A stretch of 64,000 nt of DNA from Pseudeuparius sepicola (taxonomy: Eukaryota > Arthropoda > Insecta > Coleoptera > Anthribidae), in NCBI GenBank assembly GCA_963920635.1, contig OY987308.1, forward strand, positions 5,212,225-5,276,224, in the 5' to 3' direction. The translations under genes were made by a program, and so were the position numbers. Positions 11,082-23,100 of this stretch are shown here, in pieces. The stretch's first letter is position 1, and each line of letters starts with the position of its first letter. Under the pieces are notes generated by a model. The model was not told the DNA's origin, made no database searches, and was given only the letters and a program-made list of their open reading frames with translations.

Positions 11082-12818
11082 CAGGGTGTCTACCAAATCG
11101 AGTTTTTAAAATTCCCTGACTTTTCCAGGTTTTCCCTGACCAAAAAGCAAAAAATTCCCTGACTAATACCTACCTACTGAGATAAATATGTGAATTTAAA
11201 TAAAATGGAAGAGTCAACAGATCCCCTAAGATGATATTACTCTGAATGATCGTGCTTACTAACAAAAAAATTCAAAAGGGGACTATTAGTTTTAGTGATG
11301 TCATCTGACATTAATTAAATAAATGTGCAAATTATGTCCTATTATGTTTTCGAAGAAAGTTATAAAGTGGCTTGGAATTTCAACTTTTTGGCAGAAACTG
11401 TTGCTAACGAGGTTAATAAAGTACGGTATAAATTGACACCCACCCCTTAACTTGCTAGTGTCTGAGGTTAGAAAAAAAGTTTTGTTACAAAAGTTTTAGA
11501 TACCTACTAATACAACGTTTTTTTGTGACCTTATATAGTGTGTTCTAGAAAGCCGTGGCAAACATAACTTTTGTTTTTTTAAATGGAACGCCTTGTATAT
11601 TTTCTACGCATTTTCCGATTCCAATGAAGCATATATGTTATATGTTCGGTCCAACCGTTCGTTCAGAACAGCCTTTTTTGTGAGGGATTACTCCTTGGGT
11701 CATAGGTTGCCAAATTATAGTAACAATTATTGACAGTTTGCAAGTATATTCACGCTTTGGAAAACAAAATGAGAGAAATAAGAAATTTTAAATAGTAAGT
11801 GACATAGTTAATAAACTTTGTTCGAATTTAATTTTTATTGAAAACGACAATAAAATTTAGAAAAAGGATATACGTATGAATTTATTGATATTTGCTACTA
11901 AGTTTCTGTTTATTGGGGCAACAATAAAATTGCTGTGTTCAGTATTTAATATGTGGATTTCTTCCCGAATTCTACCTTTCAGTGTTTCTACATTTTTCGG
12001 TCTGTCATAATAAATTCTGTTTTTTAAATAACCCCACAAAAACATAAAAATATATCCTTTTTTTAAATGTCATTGTCGTTTTCAATAAAAATTAAATTAA
12101 AAACAATAAATTTGTCGAAGTTTATTACCTATGTTACTATTTAAAATTTTTTATTTCTGTCAATTTCCCTCCTTCATTTTCCCTGAAATCTTAAAAGAGC
12201 CCATTTTGTTTTCCAAAGCATGAATATATTTGCAAACTGTCAGCTATTACTATAATTTGGCATTTGTCTTTCATGGCAGCCTATGACCCAAGGAGTAATC
12301 CCTCAAAAAAAGGCTTAGTTCTGAACGAACGGTTGGAGCGAACATATAACAAAAACATACAAGATGTTCCATTTAAAGAAACATAAGTTATGTCTGCCAC
12401 GGCTTTCTAGAACACACTGTATAAGGTCCAATAGTGTCACAAAAAACTTTGTATTAGCATCTATAACATTTGTAAACAAAATTTTTTTCTAACCTCAAAA
12501 ACTATATACTATACACACCTTCAAAACAAAAATAAATAGCTTCGTAAAATCTTATTTAGTTAGAATATCTTTGGAGTATAGTAGAAGCACAGGGATCACA
12601 TTTAAATAAAAAACATAATGTGATCTCTGTGGAGTAGAATCAAAATGAATGATATAATTTTGATTAGTTTTTGTAAGAATTAAAGATTTCCTATTTTTAT
12701 ATCTATTAAACCACAAATTTCCAGGTTATTTTATAGATTTCCCTGACTTTTCCCTGATTTCCCTGACCAAAAATAATTCCCTGACATTTCCAGGTTTTCC
12801 AGGTTGGTAGACACCCTG
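11082..12818. mobile_element. 1.7-kb insertion with CAGGGTGTCTACCAA ends
   Basis: CAGGGTGTCTACCAA at 11082 and its exact inverse TTGGTAGACACCCTG ending 12818 bound the insertion. The flanks share ATTAA, giving a 5-bp direct repeat. Just inside both ends is the iterated phrase 'ttccctgacttttccaggtttt'. The centre is occupied by a second, foldback-type element (about 11425-12500). Its insertion point splits the Tc1 transposase between the N-terminal and middle blocks. Confidence 0.85.
11425..12500. mobile_element. Foldback element nested in the 11.1-kb insertion
   Basis: Long diverged inverted arms are visible. The block around 11540-11860 (agaaagccgtggcaaac, ccaaccgttcgttcagaac, gggattactccttgg) reappears in reverse at about 12060-12420. 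The same family occurs at 53487-54073, whose intact outer end reads gacaccccccttaacttg (rc). End positions are approximate. Confidence 0.75.
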
Positions 12819-13105
12819 ATTAAGTCGTGCTGCAGTTGCGTTGCTGTTACATGTCTTCTGCGTAAAGTCTGTAGTGTAAGAAATCGGTCATCTGCAGGGG
12901 TGGTAGCTCTTGGACGACCTTGTACTGGCCGTCTATCATATCCTCCTGTATCATGATACCTTGCGACCACTCTAGATACTGTGGATTGATTCACTCCCAC
13001 CAAATTTGCAACGTACCTCTGACTTCGGCCATCTTCAATTAAGGAGACAATTCTGATAACCATTTTCCTTGGTAAATTTTCATTTAAATTCATCCTGTCT
13101 GCCAT
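12819..13105 (-). pseudogene. Tc1-like transposase, N-terminal HTH block
   Basis: The start codon at 13105 opens M-A-D-R-M-N-L-N-E-N-L. A helix-turn-helix segment follows (I-V-S-L-I-E-D-G-R-S-Q-R-Y-V-A then V-N-Q-S-T-V-S-R-V-V) with the arginine-rich stretch R-R-P-V-Q-G-R-P-R seen in paired-like Tc1 DNA-binding domains. The frame is cut after about 95 residues by the insertion at 12818. It lies just inside the right inverted repeat, where a Tc1 transposase should start. Confidence 0.92.
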
Positions 13106-13375
13106 TATTAAATTAATTCACAATGCAAATCAATTAGTGTATTTTCAGCCGTTTGAAATATACACGAATAAATGGTTGATTGACCATTTTTTGTGCGATT
13201 TTTTTATAGTTTTTGAAACGTATATGGTGAGCAAAAATTTGAAATTAGCATACACTTAAATTTTATACAGTTTTCATACACATTTATAGACGATGCGATA
13301 CTTTTTTGGCGGAGTGTATTTTAGGTCACCTAGAAACGCAACATACTGAGGTTGCAGAACAGCACGCGTGACGCA

Positions 13376-14753
13376 CGTAGTATGTGCATCAATAAACATA
13401 ACATACATAGATCAGATCCAACTCGTTTGTGTTGTGTCTCTTACCTATCGCTATGCCCAAGCCACCTTGGCCCTAGCAGAAGAGTGAGGCTGCTCTCTGA
13501 TAGCGATATAGATCCCTTCACAAATACCTTCCTCATCCTTACTACAAGTGCCTCGTCTGGTAGTAAATACCCTTTATCATATTTGCTACAAGTGTCCTGT
13601 CTGGTAGCAAATAAATACCGTCCTTCTGTTGCTACAAGTGCCTTGTCTGGTAGCAACTAAATACCTTTCAACCTTCTGTCTGCCACAAGTGCCTTGTCTG
13701 GTGGCAGATTAGTATGGTGGCAGATTAGTATGTGCATCAATAAACATAACATACATAGATCAGATCCAACTCGTTTGTGTTGTGTCTCTTACCTATCGCT
13801 ATGCCCAAGCCACCTCGGCCCTAGCAGAAGAGTGAGGCTGCTCTCGGATAGCGATATAGATCCCTTCACAAATACCTTCCTCATCCTCACTACAAGTGCC
13901 TCGTCTGGTAGTAAATACGCTTTATCATATTTGCTACAAGTGTCCTGTCTGGTAGCAAATAAATACCGTCCTTCTGTTGCTACAAGTGCCTTGTCTGGTA
14001 GCAACTAAATACCTTTCAACCTTCTGTCTGCCACAAGTGCCTTGTCTGGTGGCAGATTAGTATGGTGGCAGATTAGTATGTGCATCAATAAACATAACAT
14101 ACATAGATCAGATCCAACTCGTTTGTGTTGTGTCTCTTACCTATCAGTATGCCCAAGCCACCTCGGCCCTAGCAGAAGAGTGAGGCTGCTCTCTGATAGC
14201 GATATAGATCCCTTCACAAATACCTTCCTCATCCTTACTACAAGTGCCTCGTCTGGTAGTAAATACCCTTTATCATATTTGCTACAAGCGCCCCGTCTGG
14301 TAGCAAATAAATACCGTCCTTCTGTTGCTACAAGTGCCTTGTCTGGTAGCAACTAAATACCTTTCAACCTTCTGTCTGCCACAAGTGCCTTGTCTGGTGG
14401 CAGATTAGTATGGTGGTAGATTAGTATGTGCATCAATAAACATAACATACATAGATCAGATCCAACTCGTTTGTGTTGTGTCTCTTACCTATCGGTATGC
14501 CCAAGCCACCTCGGCCCTAGCAGAAGAGTGAGGCTGCTCTCTGATAGCGATATAGATCCCTTCACAAATACCTTCCTCATCCTTACTACAAGTGCCTCGT
14601 CTGGTAGTAAATACCCTTTATAATATTTGCTACAAGCGCCCCGTCTGGTAGCAAATAAATACCGTCCTTCTGTTGCTACAAGTGCCTTGTCTGGTAGCAA
14701 CTAAATACCTTTCAACCTTCTGTCTGCCACAAGTGCCTTGTCTGGTGGCAGAT
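13376..14753. repeat. 348-bp satellite, four tandem copies
   Basis: Units begin with 'gtatgtgcatcaataaacata' near 13380, 13728, 14076 and 14424 and are almost identical (period 348). Each holds four shorter subrepeats of 44-51 bp built on a 24-nt hairpin: at 13541, 13585, 13631 and 13682 in the first copy. The stems differ between subrepeats but stay paired (see findings). Frames of 65-104 codons exist on both strands only because of the repetition; there is no sign of coding constraint. The array abuts the right end of the Tc1 element. Confidence 0.95.
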
Positions 14754-15260
14754 TAAAACCTCTCAGCCATTCCTAAACCTGAGAGAACGCAGAAGAGTTG
14801 GAAGTAATCCACTGCCGAAAAGGCACCAGTGCCAGGACATTGATAAAATGCTATTTTCAGCAAATTTTATTGCATTATTATTATCCTGCTTTCGACATTA
14901 TTAATGGCGTAACTAGTTTTGGTATCACCATACAATGATTCTTCAATTTCACATAGTGACTTATCTAATTTGTTGTCATTTATTTTTTTGTAAACTGATA
15001 GCAATTTTTTTTAAGATACGAAAAAAGTTGCTCTAGGTAAAAGTTTTTGCTGGTCTAGAAAATATGATTTGCCATGAGAAATCTCAATTTTATTATACAG
15101 GGTGAGTAAAGTATACAAAAATTTGTTTTTGGTGCCCGGGATTTTTTTTAGTAGAGATATATGATATTCGGTTCTCAAACTGGTCACTTACGTTAGTTTT
15201 TCGCCAGATTCTCTCCGGGCCCCAAGTAGGTCTCAATACATCTCAGTAAAACAAAAGTCT
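14754..15260. other. Non-genic spacer
   Basis: Unique AT-rich sequence with a short mariner-like end fragment (tacagggtgagtaaagta) near 15097. Nothing else supportable. Confidence 0.4.
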
Positions 15261-15741
15261 TAATAGGGCTGTTCATAAATTTTTTTTATTACCTCATCGG
15301 AAAATATAGGTTCCAATTTGTATGTGTGCAAAATATTACATTTTTTTGTGAAAGTCCTTCTATGATAAATAAATTATTGTATGTGCGCTTGGATTAATCG
15401 CGCCGCTCCTGAGGCGTGACGTCACCAGTCCCTACGTGCGCTGGCTGCTCCGGCAGATATCCGCATAGGCACACGACACGGCGCGTCGGCTGGTGCTTTC
15501 GTGCTTTGTTTTTCGCTAATCTGCTACAGCCTACAGATGTTTATATTTGTGTTACAAGTAGTAGTTTGTAAAATTTTTACCACAACGGGAGGCCGATATA
15601 AATATTACAAATATTTTTTAGTTCCTGGGTGCACTAGTATAAAAAATCCGTACATCGAATTCATTTAACACACAAGAGATATCGTAATATGTAGATTTAA
15701 TCTTAAGCTCGGGGGTAATTTTTGCCTTCAGGTAACATATA

Positions 15742-16796
15742 CAGCGTGTCCCGCTCTGATGTCCGGAAGAGGGAAAAGTTTTTTATTCGTGGGTTTAAGA
15801 CAAAAAGTCACTCTTTATAAAAACTCCTGCTTGTTCCAAAACGCCCGAAACTGTTAAAATATTTTTGATTTTATAGTAATTCGAAAAATTTAGAAAAATT
15901 TTGTTAGTCCCAAGAGTAAAGGACCGTTGTTTTTGACAATATCGAAAAATATTATCAAGGACGTCATTCAGAATCCAGAGGAGGTTACAAATTTGAGGTT
16001 TCAGCAATTTGTGTTAATTTTTTAACAAGGTGAGCAGGTAATTTGTTTGAGCCGCTTTATTTGATATTTGCAGAATTTATACAATAATCAATTTCTTCAA
16101 TGCTATTACGTCAATTTATTGCTAACAATATGGAAAATTTACTTAAGCAAGCAATAATGTTATTAAAATTTACAAATATAAATTTCACTCAAATTTAATA
16201 CCTCCAACTTCTGCTCAAATTTCAACTCTTCTAATAAATTCTCTATATACATTTTGTATTTCGTGTAGAGGAATATTTGCAATTGTATCCCTTATTCTGT
16301 TTTTTAAAGTGACCACATTATTATCAAGGTTCAGCATAAACTTTTTGTTTCAGGCCTTGTTAAAAAATTCAACATAAATTGCTGAAACCTCAAATTTGTA
16401 ACGCCCTGTGGATTCTAAATGACATCCTTGATAATATTTTTAGATATTGTCTAAAACAACGGTCCTTTACTCTTGGCGACTAACAAAATTTTTCGAAATA
16501 CTGTACACCCTGTATAAAAAATCAAAAATATTTTAACAGTTTTGGGCGTTTTGGAACAAGCAGGAGTTTTTATAAACAGTGGCTTTTTGTCGTACACCCA
16601 CGAATAATAGTATATATTACACACCGAGGTGGGAAGTGTTTCATTACTGTCGAGAGATTAAATAGTTAACCAAGGTGCGAAGCGCCGAGGTTAGGTTAGG
16701 TTATGAAACACGTCAAAGTCAGAAATGTCAACATTACATACATGGTTGTAAATAAAAAACTTTCCCCTCTTCCGGACATCAGAGCGGGACACGCTG
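15742..16796. mobile_element. Mariner-like foldback element, TA-flanked
   Basis: CAGCGTGTCCCGCTCTGATG at 15742 and its inverse ending 16796 are near-perfect for about 45 bp. Weaker pairing continues inward over ~280 bp (aaaactcctgcttgttcc, ggaccgttgtttt, aacctcaaatttg...). TA flanks both sides. A short piece near 16605-16735, including two TTAGG units, interrupts the right arm. A transposase C-terminus remnant lies in the centre. Confidence 0.85.
16215..16342 (-). pseudogene. Transposase C-terminus remnant
   Basis: The frame L-N-L-D-N-N-V-V-T-L-K-N-R-I-R-D-T-I ending R-R-V-E-I-stop resembles the C-terminal helices of IS630/mariner-related insect transposases. In that family a tail of this kind follows the last catalytic residue. 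Only this tail is recognisable, and the catalytic part is missing. Confidence 0.5.
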
Positions 16797-18654
16797 TATG
16801 TTGCTCTCTTTTTAACTGCACATACCCCACCGCATTATCTCCATAATCTGGCCTTCCAAACCTGTAAGATTTTAACATTTGTACAAAATGATAATATGAA
16901 ATGGGCATCTATAATAATTATTAATAAATTCAATAAAATACGAGATATGTTTTTAGTAGAAATAGACAAGATGCGCATATTTTGACAAGAAAATCGCAGT
17001 AAAAGATTATCTCGGGATTTCTGCGATAAATGTCTAGTTTTTATTAAGTACAGGCGCGGCCCTTGAAATGATGCAATTACCCCTCCCCTCTCTCGCGGTT
17101 TGAAAGCCAGCGATAACCTTAAAAGTGTTAAGTGACTGCAAATTTAACATCTTATTACGCGACATTACCTTAAGTGACATTGCCAGTTACAGTGCAAAAA
17201 ACAGTAAATTCAACGCTGTTAGGTTGGCCTTAGATTGCCTGAGTAATAGTGAAAAATCTTATAACCCTGCCCACGGACATTGGCGGCTTTTTTCGCAAAA
17301 GTCTTTCGACTACCTCGAATAGAACCGTTCTAAAAATCGAAGAAGGTGGTAAATCTCTTAATTGGGTGTCGTACTTTCCTCCAGTACCAAACAGAACCTC
17401 GAAAATCCGATATCTAAGAGAAATTCCCGATTCACGATTAACCACTTTTGAGAAACGGGACGGCTGTAGAATCAACGAAACCGACGTAAAATCCACTAAA
17501 ACCACTATTGGAAATTGCTTGTTTTTCTTTTTTTTAGATTTTTCGGGGGCCCGGGAAACATCAGAACCTCACCCGAAGACTCCAGGGAAACTTTAAAAAT
17601 TGAAATAAACCAAAGATTTGGTTTGCGGTTAAGATAAAGAAGTGTAATAAACCAATGTATAAAAAACCACTACGGGATTCTTCTATAATAACACAATTAT
17701 ACTTAGATATTATACCTTATTTAACTAATATCACTTTGAAAATCAAAGAAATCCGCGTAATTTCACGTTACGTGAATCTCAAAACGCCAAGAAACTGTGT
17801 AAAACTTTAAATCCACTTATAAATTATTATAATGATAATGCAGCGATTTATTAACCTATTTACGTTGACTGGCGTGTTAACACGTCAGTTAACGCAATTT
17901 TTATTTTCTACGGGGAGGAGCGGGTCGGTACGAGGGAATGTAGGGGAAGTTGTTGATTTGAGAAGTCATGGAATTGGCGCAACGTTGCCGCACTTACCCG
18001 AAATTCTTGATTTCTTGCTCATTTCTCATGCCTAGTGGAAACATTTATGAGGCCGCGCATGTACCTATATTCTAAGTTTTAAACGTATTCTAGTAAATTA
18101 AATAAAATCAAAGTTACTTTTTAAGCTTAACACCTCGCATCTCGGCACTTATAAAGTCTTTGTTATTATTGAAATAATCCATAACTGAAAGCGGGCCGGC
18201 GATCGCGTACGGTCGGTCGCTCGCTTCTCGCCCCGGCAGCGTAGGAACCCATGATGTCACCAGGCGGATCCACGCGCCGAGCGCAGTGCCGTTTTCATTT
18301 AGAAATATTGGGAGTTTCCGCAAAGCAATAAAATTGAAACTTCGGTAACATCATATATACACAAAACGCTATCGACTTGCTGAAAAAAAAATCAAATTCA
18401 GATTGGTGCTGAACAGCCCTATTAGGTTAATGCTTTAGGACGCGGTGCCGCCAAAGGGAGAGGTACCACAAATTGATCGAAAACACGGTCCAGGGAGACT
18501 GATATATGATAATTGATATAATAAACCTCTCAAAAGTTATCGATTTATGCTAATTGCAGTAATTAATTTTGACTGATTTACGATAATAATTGCCTTAATA
18601 GCGCAGAAGCCGGTCTCCTACAAAATTTGCAGGAATTAAAGACCGGGGGGAGTA

Positions 18655-18822
18655 AAAAACGTATAAATATCGGGGGTACATTCGCAATGGGGACAGTAGT
18701 CGACCAACCGTCCAGCCGAAGCCAGCAGCAGAGCAGTCGCGGGACGTGGCTGCGGCCCTAGCCCAGATGTCTTAGGAAACCCTGGACAACAAAACCACTA
18801 AAATTCTTCTAAGCACCCGAGT
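18655..18822 (+). promoter_or_regulatory. Possible TATA promoter and non-coding first exon
   Basis: TATAAATA at 18662 lies about 30 bp before 'gggacagtag' (near 18690), a reasonable start site. The following GC-rich stretch ends at 'cacccga' before GTAAGT (18822), a good 5' splice site. Only very short ATG frames occur in it, so it would be a leader exon. No following exon could be identified. It could equally be the leader of a retroelement. Confidence 0.3.
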
Positions 18823-18844
18823 AAGTGAACTGACCAAGTACTAA

Positions 18845-19540
18845 GATATGTTTTGATTCCTTTATGTTTGAATTGCCTTTTATTTAGAATTTTGAAATCA
18901 TTTTGAAAAACTTTGGAGATACTGAATTTATTGTGCATTTTATTTGAATTTTAGAGTTAATATCAGAAATTGGGTCCTTTTGTTTTCATTTTTTACTGAG
19001 GATTGGGTAAACTTATTTGCAGTTACGCCAGTTGAGGTAATGAGTGTTTTATGTAGTCTTTAGGCTAATTAAGAACTTCTATTCATGTCATATGATTATT
19101 CTGAATTTTGAGCCATACTATTTTGGTATTGCTTGCAAGAGTATTGTCTTTTAATTGAATCATTTTATGCTACAAAATTGAGTAATAATGATTTACAGTT
19201 TATGCCAATTTTGTACTGGGCCCATTATTCATTGTTAAACAGAGTAATCAATTAATTTTGTGCTATTTGGGAAATCTTTTGCAATTTTTGTACTTTTAAT
19301 CTGAATGTTATCATTTTATTGTCATAGTTTGTGTATTCGTGCCATATTTGACATGTGGTTTTGTGCCCTATTTCAAATTCGATTGTTTTAAGTGTACCTT
19401 TTGAAACGTTTGGACTGTGTTACATAAAAAGAGTTCACATATTGCGGATATCTTGAGTGGCGTTGTGAGAAATCATAGATTTATTACAATTGTTCATTAT
19501 TTAATTATTGCACGTTTTTTTAAGCTTCCTCTTAAACTAA
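18845..19540 (+). repeat. Dispersed repeat, copy A
   Basis: About 700 bp starting 'tttgattcctttatgtttg' is repeated in direct orientation at 25848-26525, diverged but clearly alignable to 'cttcctcttaaacta'. No coding potential. The copy directly follows the possible leader exon, so it may be duplicated intron sequence. Confidence 0.75.
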
Positions 19541-20184
19541 ATTTTAGTAACGTAATGTACTGTTCCGTAATTAATCTTGATACACATATTTATACCACCC
19601 TATGTTTTCGTTATTCACCCTTAGGTCCACACTAAAAGTAAGTAACTGTGAATCACCCCGTACAATACCGATCGGCCAATTACCATCATACAAGAGGGGT
19701 GATCTTCACATGTTTGTACCATTTTGTTGACCTTAAAATTGCAAAACTTTTTCCCCATTTAACCGTTGTTCTATTCACCATTTGTAAGATACCCATGCTG
19801 TTCATTCTTATCCGGGACGCATTGTATAATACCAAGCCGTCATTTTGGTTATGCTTTGCAGTAAAGTTTGGTATGTTAAAAAAACATCTCAATTTTGGAT
19901 ATGCCACGTCTCGGACAACCAAGTGTTTTATAATTTGATTTAAATAAATAAGTAACTCATCAAAGTTTTTTCAGATGCAATAACCTTTTTCCGATTTTTT
20001 TGTCATAGTCCTCCACATTCCAATAAACCTCCGCCCTGATCTCCCCCGACTGTCCAATACCTTTAGGATTTTTTTACATTATAGGTAATAATTAAAACAC
20101 CTAAAAAATAACGAGAAGGTAGAGAGCCAAATGCAATAGTAACGAAAATAAATCAATGAACCGACACAATACTCCCAATTAGAT
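19541..20184. other. Non-genic spacer
   Basis: Open frames up to 96 codons overlap here on both strands, with no recognisable domain. Nothing supportable. Confidence 0.4.
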
Positions 20185-23100
20185 TAAGCGGTACGCAAAA
20201 AAATCTGACGAATAATGCAGAAAGCAAGTCCATTGGCATGTGTGCTTTGTATATTTTTAGAAGTAATTTGGCCCGCAGCACTTTGACCCCTGACCTCATA
20301 GACAAAAATTGCAGCCATTTTCAGAAATTCGGGTAAAATATTTAAAAACAAAAGAAGAATATATCCAAAACTGTTTTAAAATCGTAGATGAACGCTTTAA
20401 GGTTAGCAAATGCATCAAAAATAGTCATCGTGTAAGAATATTAGAATTTGCTTAAAAACCCTGGCGGCCATTTTAAATTTTAACATTTTTTAAAAATATT
20501 GCGATATGCCGTGTGGGGTATCGTTTAAGTATAATTTGAGGTGTCTGATTCCAATGGTGATGTCGAAAAAATAAAATTCCGAAGGAATAATGACAAAAAT
20601 ACATTTCTGATGTTAGAAAGATTACTTTTAATAACAAAATACAAAATAAAATCATACAGTTTCCTCGTCATCGCTACTGGAATCATATCGCTTGCTATAA
20701 CAAAAAAATCAAATTATCAAAAAAGTATTTTAATGAATCTAGAAGGCCCATACCTTTTGTTGCTACATTTTCCTTTGCATTTGTGGCAGTTAAGGGTGCA
20801 GGGGAGGTGGTTTTTTCTGCAGAGGCAATTCATGGTACTACAGTCGCTTGAACAACCGCATTTTTCTAGCTCTCTACAACCTTGCTAGATTCCTGGCAAT
20901 TTAGACCAGATGGGCTTCCATCCATTTTCAGTAATTTTCCACCCCCATTCATTTGGCTCTGGTGGACTTTCCAAAACATCAGCTCTGCCCCTGATTTGAC
21001 CTGCTTGATATGTTGCTCTAAGTGTGTGTTGTTTTAAAGCAGCATCAGCCGTCGGTGGAATTAAAAGTAAGGGGCGGTTTTCCGTTCCAAAATGATGTAT
21101 GCGTGCATGGTTTACGCTCTGACATTCCTGGTCCCGAATACCATAGAGATATGTTGTATATTTTTCCAGAATAATATTTATTCGCTCGGTGGGGGGTAGA
21201 CCTGGGCTAGCAATATACTCAAATGCTTCTATTATATCACCATTGAATTCTTTGTAGGCTGTTTTCCACTAAGAATGCATTCAGTGACTCTTGCAAAATC
21301 ATCGGGTAAACTTGGCACTAAGCGACACCCCTGTATCTCAGCCTGTTGGTAGGTATATTCAAAAGTCCTGGAATAGCCATCCTTATCTTTATTTGGCATT
21401 TGAAATATTGAAATTCCAGTACCATGAAATGATCCAACGCTACTTGTATTGGATGGGTTTTGATCAATGTTATCCACCGCCGCTACAGTAAACAAACCAT
21501 TTTTGAGTTGGGAAGGACAAATGACTCCTACTTCCCTAGCTCTACCTACAACCATGCGTGAAAGCTGAGAGGTTATTTCTTGAACTCTGTTTGATAATAC
21601 CATAATCGTGCTCATCAATGTGCTTCTTTTCTTGTGCATATATTGACAGATTGACAGCCCAAAGGGAAACAGGTAGTGGAGGCTCCAGCGTTCTTTTGTG
21701 CCTTACCACATTACCCTTGGGGACAGCTTGACGCATATTGAACACACTCTATTGGCATATACTAAGTGCAGGTTTAGATGCCCGACAATCATTCTGCACA
21801 GCGGATCCAATCATTCTGCACAGCGGATCCCCACAGAAGCATATTAACTATTATAATGCTAAAAGTGCATTTGGAATTATTTTTTCTTCGCAATATTTTT
21901 CAAATTCTCCTTTAAATGCAAATTGAGATGAAAGTATAGTGTTCCTTACATTTTTTACAAACCTATTTACTGCCAAAGCGTCATCATCCTGATCAGAGTT
22001 GTTAAAGTTGTTCATGACATTTAAATTATTAGGTAAAAGAATATACCCTTTTCCAGATTTATGCTCCTTTAAATCCGTAAAATGCATTAAAAATTTTTGA
22101 CAAAAACATTGCGTTTGAACTTTACCTTCTAGTTCTTGTCCAAGCAGCTGAGTTAGCCTTGATTTATAGAGCTTTCGCAACTGACCCATACGAAATACAC
22201 AATTGCGCTGAAGCCTTCTCAGTTTACCTTCCACGTACATTAAAAGATCTGCGAACGCTAATCTTTCGCATGCAATTTCTTCGTCCATCTCATGTTCCTT
22301 TTAGTTTTTCATATTCCTTCTAGTTTTTTTCTTGCCGCAGTGTACAATCTTGATAAGCGCAATTGATGGTACCTACCTTCCTGACCTATAAGATCACCCT
22401 GAGTATACAAAACAGCAAGAAGCTCTGTATCACACAAAATTTCAGCATAGGATTTGATGGTATCGTAAGTTTCAGAGGGGTGAAGAGGTTCCTTCTCTTT
22501 TAAATAAAACATTTAATCTCCTTAGGTTTAACAATCTGAACTTTAGACCTAGTACTTTTGGGAGATAGCTCATGAGGTTGTGGTGTCGAGGTAGATGGTT
22601 TATTGATACAAAGTTCGGGAGGTTTTTCTGAGAAGCGTTTAATTGGTAAATCAATTTTGTTCCCACCATAATTTTAAGCACACTTGTGCCATTTTGCTTT
22701 ATTTTCCTGAATTTGTATTCCTCTGCCATCATCAAGACATGAAATAGGATATTTACTAGGCAAAATATACCTATAGTTCATAAGTCTGTTCAGATTGGCA
22801 GCTATTGACTCATAACCTTTATTTCGTACAGCTATGTTAGGGTTTTTGACAGAAACAACATTTACTCCAATCAATACTTTTAGAAGCAGGTACAGACTCA
22901 TTTAAAACTACCGGCACTGCTGCTTTTACTTTCATTTAGTTTTTAATCTTCTCATATTTCTCTAAAACGTTGAAAAAAAAATGTTTACATGTTACACTTG
23001 TCGTTTTATTTATGATTAAAAACTAACAAACACAACAAAAAATACTTACGATGAGCATCAACTGTTAAATTTGTCACTAAAATTTTTCGCGGCTAAAAAA

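Larger units (their letters stand above)
6583..13316 (-). mobile_element. Tc1-like transposon split by two nested insertions
   Basis: CACTCCGCCAAACAAGTATC at 6583 and its imperfect inverse ending at 13316 are terminal inverted repeats matching at about 23 of 25 bases. Each is flanked by TA (6581-6582 and 13317-13318). Three blocks of one transposase gene lie between them in correct minus-strand order. Removing the two insertions (7217-10798 and 11082-12818, each with its target duplication) leaves about 1.4 kb, the usual size of a simple Tc1-like element. It is dead: interrupted twice and frameshifted. Confidence 0.93.
15261..18424. mobile_element. Candidate large element with 15-bp inverted ends
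   Basis: TAATAGGGCTGTTCA at 15261-15275 is exactly inverted at 18410-18424. Both ends have a GC-rich patch 100-240 bp inside (about 15395-15490 and 18190-18295), each with a 'gtcacc' block. TAGGGCTG-type ends resemble hAT elements, but I could not find an 8-bp target duplication. Another element (15742-16796) is inserted inside. The region 17040-17600 has longer plus-strand frames that I do not recognise. Confidence 0.4.

Noticed and set aside
13352..14700. Repeated open frames of 65-104 codons on both strands
   Set aside because: They recur at exactly 348-bp steps because of the satellite and show no domain or codon-level constraint.
16690..16706. Telomeric (TTAGG)n tract
   Set aside because: Only about two and a half units are present inside a transposable element arm; too short to mean a telomere or fusion site.
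17125..17596. Two overlapping plus-strand frames (65 and 115 codons) as a gene
   Set aside because: No recognised domain and no clear splice sites; the region lies in a probable transposable element, so coding is unproven.
19648..19938. Overlapping frames of 96 (plus) and 78 (minus) codons
   Set aside because: Both strands are open over the same bases with no domain or promoter; likely chance.
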